Assembly: GCA_905221605.1 (NCBI GenBank) | Contig: CAJNDS010002389.1 | Span: forward strand, 188,001 to 252,000 | Origin: Symbiodinium natans | Lineage: Eukaryota; Sar; Dinophyceae; Suessiales; Symbiodiniaceae | DNA length: 64,000 nt | Direction: 5' to 3' | Part shown: in pieces, positions 61,001 to 64,000 of the stretch | Numbering within the stretch: position 1 is the first letter of the stretch | How the letters are laid out: every line of letters starts with the position of its first letter | Position numbers and translations under genes: made by a program | The notes under the pieces: model-generated | The model's database searches: none | Seen by the model: only the letters and a program-made list of their open reading frames with translations | Told to the model about the DNA's origin: nothing

Positions 61001-63942
61001 CTATAGGCTGGAGGGGTCGGAAGAATTACTACTCGTGCTCCCTTATGGTGCCCTATATAGGCTAGAAAGATATGCTGCAATGAGCCCCCCCAAAACCCCA
61101 TTGTAACCATTAAGGCCCCTACATTAGCTCCCGGGCCGCTGCAACCGCAAGAGCCGATCTCGGAAGCGTGAGGTCTCGGCGCTGATGGTTTGCGAGGCAG
61201 TCGAACGACTCAGTGGCGATGTGGAGGCTGGCTTGGGGGGTTTGGGAGTTCCCCCATTTAGAGGCTTTTGGAGCACAGGAAAGTTTGTATGAATGAATAG
61301 GAAAGTTTGAGTAGGAGCTGGGACTTAGATCTGCAGCCGCTGCTGGCCTTCAATGTGAACATCCCCATTCCCAGCCCGAAAGCAGACGCCTGCCCCAGCT
61401 TCAAACTCTGCCCCCTTTAGAGGCTGCAGGGTCATGTAAATATGTGCTGAAGGGATGTGTGTGTGTGTGTGCGTGGAAACAGCTGGACATCGTGCAGGGC
61501 ATGAGTCACATGAAGGTACATACAATTTTGAGAGCAGGGGGCCATCCCTCTTGTCATTGGTGGGTGGCCAACGAAGAGGCCAATGACGAGAGCTGTAAAC
61601 GTATGTCTTCAGCTCCTTGCAAGAGCTCGAGTCGTGTCAGGTGTGTAACGTGACATCCTAAGCCTCAAGCCTTAGTTCGAACCCACCCCCAACTTTTTTG
61701 AAAGCTTGTAAGTCCGGCCGAGCCTTAGAGCGAGGATGTCGAGATGTGCTTCTACACTGCGGGCACCGGCGGGGCGGGCCCGACCATCGTGAGCGCCACC
61801 TTTCTTCTTCTGGCAGAGCCGCCAGTCAACTTCCAGGTCCGAATGCTTCTGTGAGGTTCTGTGAGTGTTGGGGTTGGTAGTATAGCTTGGGGGGTTTAGG
61901 GTTTAGGGCTTAAAATTTAGGGTTTAGGGTTTTCTTGCACATGAGGGTTGGCTGAAGTATGCTGAGGTTTGAGGCCTACTCTGAGGCGCGCCAAATTTCG
62001 GCATACCAAGTGCACGTAAGACCATGACGTCGATACCCCCAAGCCGAGATCACGCAGAGCCCCCGACTTGCGTTGCCATACGCCTTGAGCCTGCAGACTA
62101 TGGAAGAAACACATTGTGGTGGTTGTCAAAATTTCCGGCACCTATCCGGGTACTCCAAAAAGGGACCACAATCTGGACAGCCACCCGTTTGTGAGTTTAT
62201 CTCTGCCAGGATGGCTGTGAAGTCCGTGTGGAGCCTTGGGGGAACCGGCGGCTCGTGGACTTCGGCCGTGAAGTGCCTCTGCGCAGCTTCGTTGGGCCTT
62301 GTAGGAGCTATACAGAGAGGCAAACGCATGAAGCCACACCCTCAGATCCCGAACGGCTATTTGGAGAAGCCCTAGAACCCTGCATCTAAAGTCTGCAACC
62401 GAAACCCTCGGCAGCTCGTGGCCTCTTGGCCAGCAGCTGTTTCATGTACACCCGGTTTGTCAAGAAGCTACATGTGTGCTGTGATTTAGTTCTGCGCGGA
62501 CAGGGCTATGAGAATTGTTCACGCCAGTTTATCTCGAACGTTTTCGGGAAGGTAGAAGCAACGCCGGCAAACCTAAGCAACGCAGGTGGGAAAGCAGTAC
62601 GTCCACCTCCTGGATGAGCCGGAGGCCTGCCTGTCCAAGTGGCACACCCCCCCCACCCTTTAAAGGTCTCCTGGAGCTTGACCACTAGTCGGGAATGAGG
62701 GAATGCGGGCCCTGTTTTTATACCCTGCAAGGGATGACAAAGGACCCCAATTCCCCCATTCCCTGCTAAGAGAAAAGAAGAGGGGGCTTAAGCCGAAGAA
62801 GGAGGGCACTTCGAAGTGTGGAAGCTGCGGGGGTTTAGGGTTTAGGGTTTAGGGTTAAGGGTTTAGGGTTCAGGGTGTTATGTTGTTTTTTTGGTGCTTG
62901 TTTTTGCTTTGCGAAGGTTTACACCTGCCACCGCTGCCTGGGCATCCCCAACATCAGCTCCAGCTTCGGCACCGCGCCGGACGTTTGGAACCTGATGTTC
63001 GGCCGCCTGGCTCTGTCTCAAGAGACTTTTTTGTGCCTGCCCTCACTAGGCTCTCATCCCCACCGAAGCCCGACCTCAGAGTGTCCCAAGAAGCTCTTGA
63101 GCGCCGACATGACGTACGGCTGCAAGCCGTTTGGGGCATGGGTGCTAATGGCCCTGCAGCGATGGCCTAGGCGAGGGCTTCTGGGCCTGAGTTTATCTAA
63201 ACTCAGCATGATGAAGTCCTTGTCCCACCCATCTCTAACAGTGGCATGCCGTACCAAAGCAAGCCGAACCAGACCCAAACCCCTGGAACGCAAACCCCCC
63301 TGGCCAAGGCGCTGCCCGCTTCCTTCCGAAGTCAGTTCTCGGGAGCGCAGGGGCCAAACATCTTTCAATCATGCAGGGAGTGCGACATGGGGCAGTTATG
63401 GGCTTGAGTTCACGGCCCTTCAGGCCGCTAGCGCCGATTGGGGTTGCAAGAGATTCAGTCTCGAGGTTTTGGTGGGGCTGGATGGTTGAGTGGCTCACGG
63501 CCTGTTGGGCTCCCGGATTTTTGGGCGCCGGTGTTGCGAAAATCAAGGGTTTAGGGTCAACCTCTGTGCTTTGGGATCGGGAATCTAGCAGAGGGTTCAG
63601 GCGTAGTCTGTTTTGACCAGGCCGCATAGATCGGGCCCTCAAGGGCTGTGGGCTACAAGGGCCCTAACCCTAAACCCGAAACCCTAAACCCTCAACCCTA
63701 AACCCTAAACCCTAAACCCTAAACCCTAAGCCCTAAGCCCTAAACCCTAAACCCGAAACCCTAAACCCTAAACCCTAAGCCCTAAACCCTAAACCCTAAG
63801 ACCAGTCCACCTTCGAGTCTTGGGGGATGTTTGGGGTTTGAGGGTTTGGGGCAACATTCGGCGCAGGAATCGCGGCCTCATGCAAGCTCTGGCCAACTTC
63901 TCGATGCCCATCATCTCGGCCGTCGACAGGCTGCGGGATCTT
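57747..63942 (+). CDS. Saccharopine dehydrogenase-family protein, multi-exon, both ends incomplete
   Basis: NADP-binding oxidoreductase of the saccharopine dehydrogenase family (the plant/algal SCCPDH-like branch). The exact substrate of this branch is not settled, and lysine-pathway activity is only implied by the name. Exons I can place: 57747-57800 (GGTGRVGGST, the Rossmann nucleotide loop), 58091-58192 (SVAGRSRENY), 58772-58834, 59481-59514 (VVHTAGPFQ), 60315-60402 (YVDVCDD), 60620-60683 (SAGIWPG), 61173-61226, 61735-61836 (YTAGTGGAGPT), 62210-about 62282 (VDFGREVPL), about 62578-62624 (YVHLLDEPE), 62917-63009 (LGIPN...FGTAPDVWN), a weak one near 63050 (LIPTEA), and 63867-about 63942. The motifs run in family order and most joins keep phase. 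Introns after exons 1, 3-7, 10 and 11 start with GC; those after exons 2 and 8 start with GT. The start lies upstream and the end beyond the window. The splice sites of exons 9, 10 and 12 are unsure. Confidence 0.8.
57957..58026. repeat. (CAT)n microsatellite in intron 1 of the saccharopine-dehydrogenase-like gene
   Basis: About 23 triplets within 57801-58090. Confidence 0.95.
58257..58338 (-). mobile_element. Palindromic element, family F1, in an intron
   Basis: Ends CTAACAGTCCTGAATAGGGA and TCCCTATGAAGGACTGATAG match the 35120 copy. Lies in intron 2 of the saccharopine-dehydrogenase-like gene. A single F1-like end (GGGCTGTTAGTATAAG) also occurs at 50606-50625. Confidence 0.55.
59273..59422 (-). 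repeat. Interstitial telomere array (CCCTAAA)n, intron of the saccharopine-dehydrogenase-like gene
   Basis: About 20 nearly perfect units in intron 58835-59480. Confidence 0.9.
59555..59708 (+). repeat. Interstitial telomere array (TTTAGGG)n, same intron as the next array
   Basis: About 21 near-perfect units; one of two opposed arrays in intron 59515-60314. Confidence 0.9.
60180..60303 (-). repeat. Interstitial telomere array (CCCCAAA then CCCTAAA)
   Basis: About 17 units ending 11 nt before the acceptor at 60314. Confidence 0.9.
60447..60493 (+). repeat. Short degenerate telomere array in intron 60403-60619
   Basis: TTTAGGG, TTTAGAG and CTCGGG variants. Confidence 0.75.
61889..61930 (+). 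repeat. Short degenerate telomere array in intron 61837-62209
   Basis: TTTAGGG with CTTAAAA interruption. Confidence 0.75.
62831..62877 (+). repeat. Telomere array in intron 62625-62916
   Basis: About six TTTAGGG units with TTAAGGG and TTCAGGG variants. Confidence 0.8.
63665..63801 (-). repeat. Interstitial telomere array (CCCTAAA)n
   Basis: About 19 units with CCCGAAA and CCCTAAG variants, upstream of the 63867 exon. Confidence 0.9.
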
Positions 63943-64000
63943 GTACAGGCTTATGCTTGGAGGTTCATGGTGCCTTTTTATCAAGTGTTTTTCACTGTAC

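Noticed and set aside
60792-61106. 104-codon + frame with a strong membrane segment (CITFTTITVLLAIVIVVLVA)
   Set aside because: It lies entirely inside intron 60684-61172 of the motif-anchored saccharopine-dehydrogenase-like gene and has no ATG before its last part.
61444-61653. Coding-like ATG frame of 69 aa
   Set aside because: Inside intron 61227-61734 of the same gene; it shows that coding-like frames of this length occur in introns here, which lowers confidence in other orphan frames.
62875-63489. 204-codon + frame as a single gene
   Set aside because: Only 62917-63009 (and perhaps a piece near 63050) matches the saccharopine-dehydrogenase family; the rest reads through predicted introns.

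Overview
The window looks like nuclear DNA of a dinoflagellate, and a Suessiales/Symbiodiniaceae-type genome is my best guess. Four signs support this. Plant-type telomere repeats (TTTAGGG / CCCTAAA) occur at more than 40 internal places. GC is about 50% with long G or C homopolymers. Coding sequence comes as short exons separated by introns, several with GC-AG ends, a known dinoflagellate trait. There is no bacterial operon structure, rRNA, tRNA or CRISPR array. Most long open frames are chance or shadow frames, so functions are assigned only where motifs support them.

The best-supported gene is a saccharopine-dehydrogenase-family gene on the + strand, from about 57.7 kb to the right edge. 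At least 12 exons carry the family motifs in the right order, joined by introns of which several start with GC. Its introns hold seven telomere-repeat arrays and one hairpin element. The second is a 2OG-Fe(II)-oxygenase-like reading frame at 24.08-25.08 kb, with an HxD...H triad. A decayed LINE reverse transcriptase lies at 16.8-17.3 kb.

Layout: 0-10 kb is repeat-rich, with few supported exons and G/C-tract, GTT and palindromic minisatellites. 10-16 kb holds several unrecognised exon-like frames. 16.4-23.8 kb has the LINE remnant, a broken frame with one TGA, and a two-exon small gene split by a pure telomere-repeat intron. 24-26 kb has the oxygenase and exon islands. 26.5-30 kb has an AT microsatellite and minus-strand frames. 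30-38 kb is an exon-rich stretch in which telomere arrays, a minisatellite and short palindromic elements sit between coding islands. 38-43 kb is sparse. 43.9-47.9 kb is a 4-kb palindromic duplication carrying fragments of a coiled-coil gene. 48-55.8 kb has further split genes, including one with a 29-nt telomere-repeat intron. 57.7-64 kb is the saccharopine-dehydrogenase-like gene.

The main biological point is that TTTAGGG-sense arrays appear to act as ready-made introns. The unit contains both a GT donor and an AG acceptor (GTTTAG), and removing the array joins open frames in phase at six or more sites. A second class of intron filler is short palindromic elements with inverted termini, which resemble introner elements. 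Splice models here come from reading frame, splice dinucleotides and motif order only; no transcript data were available.
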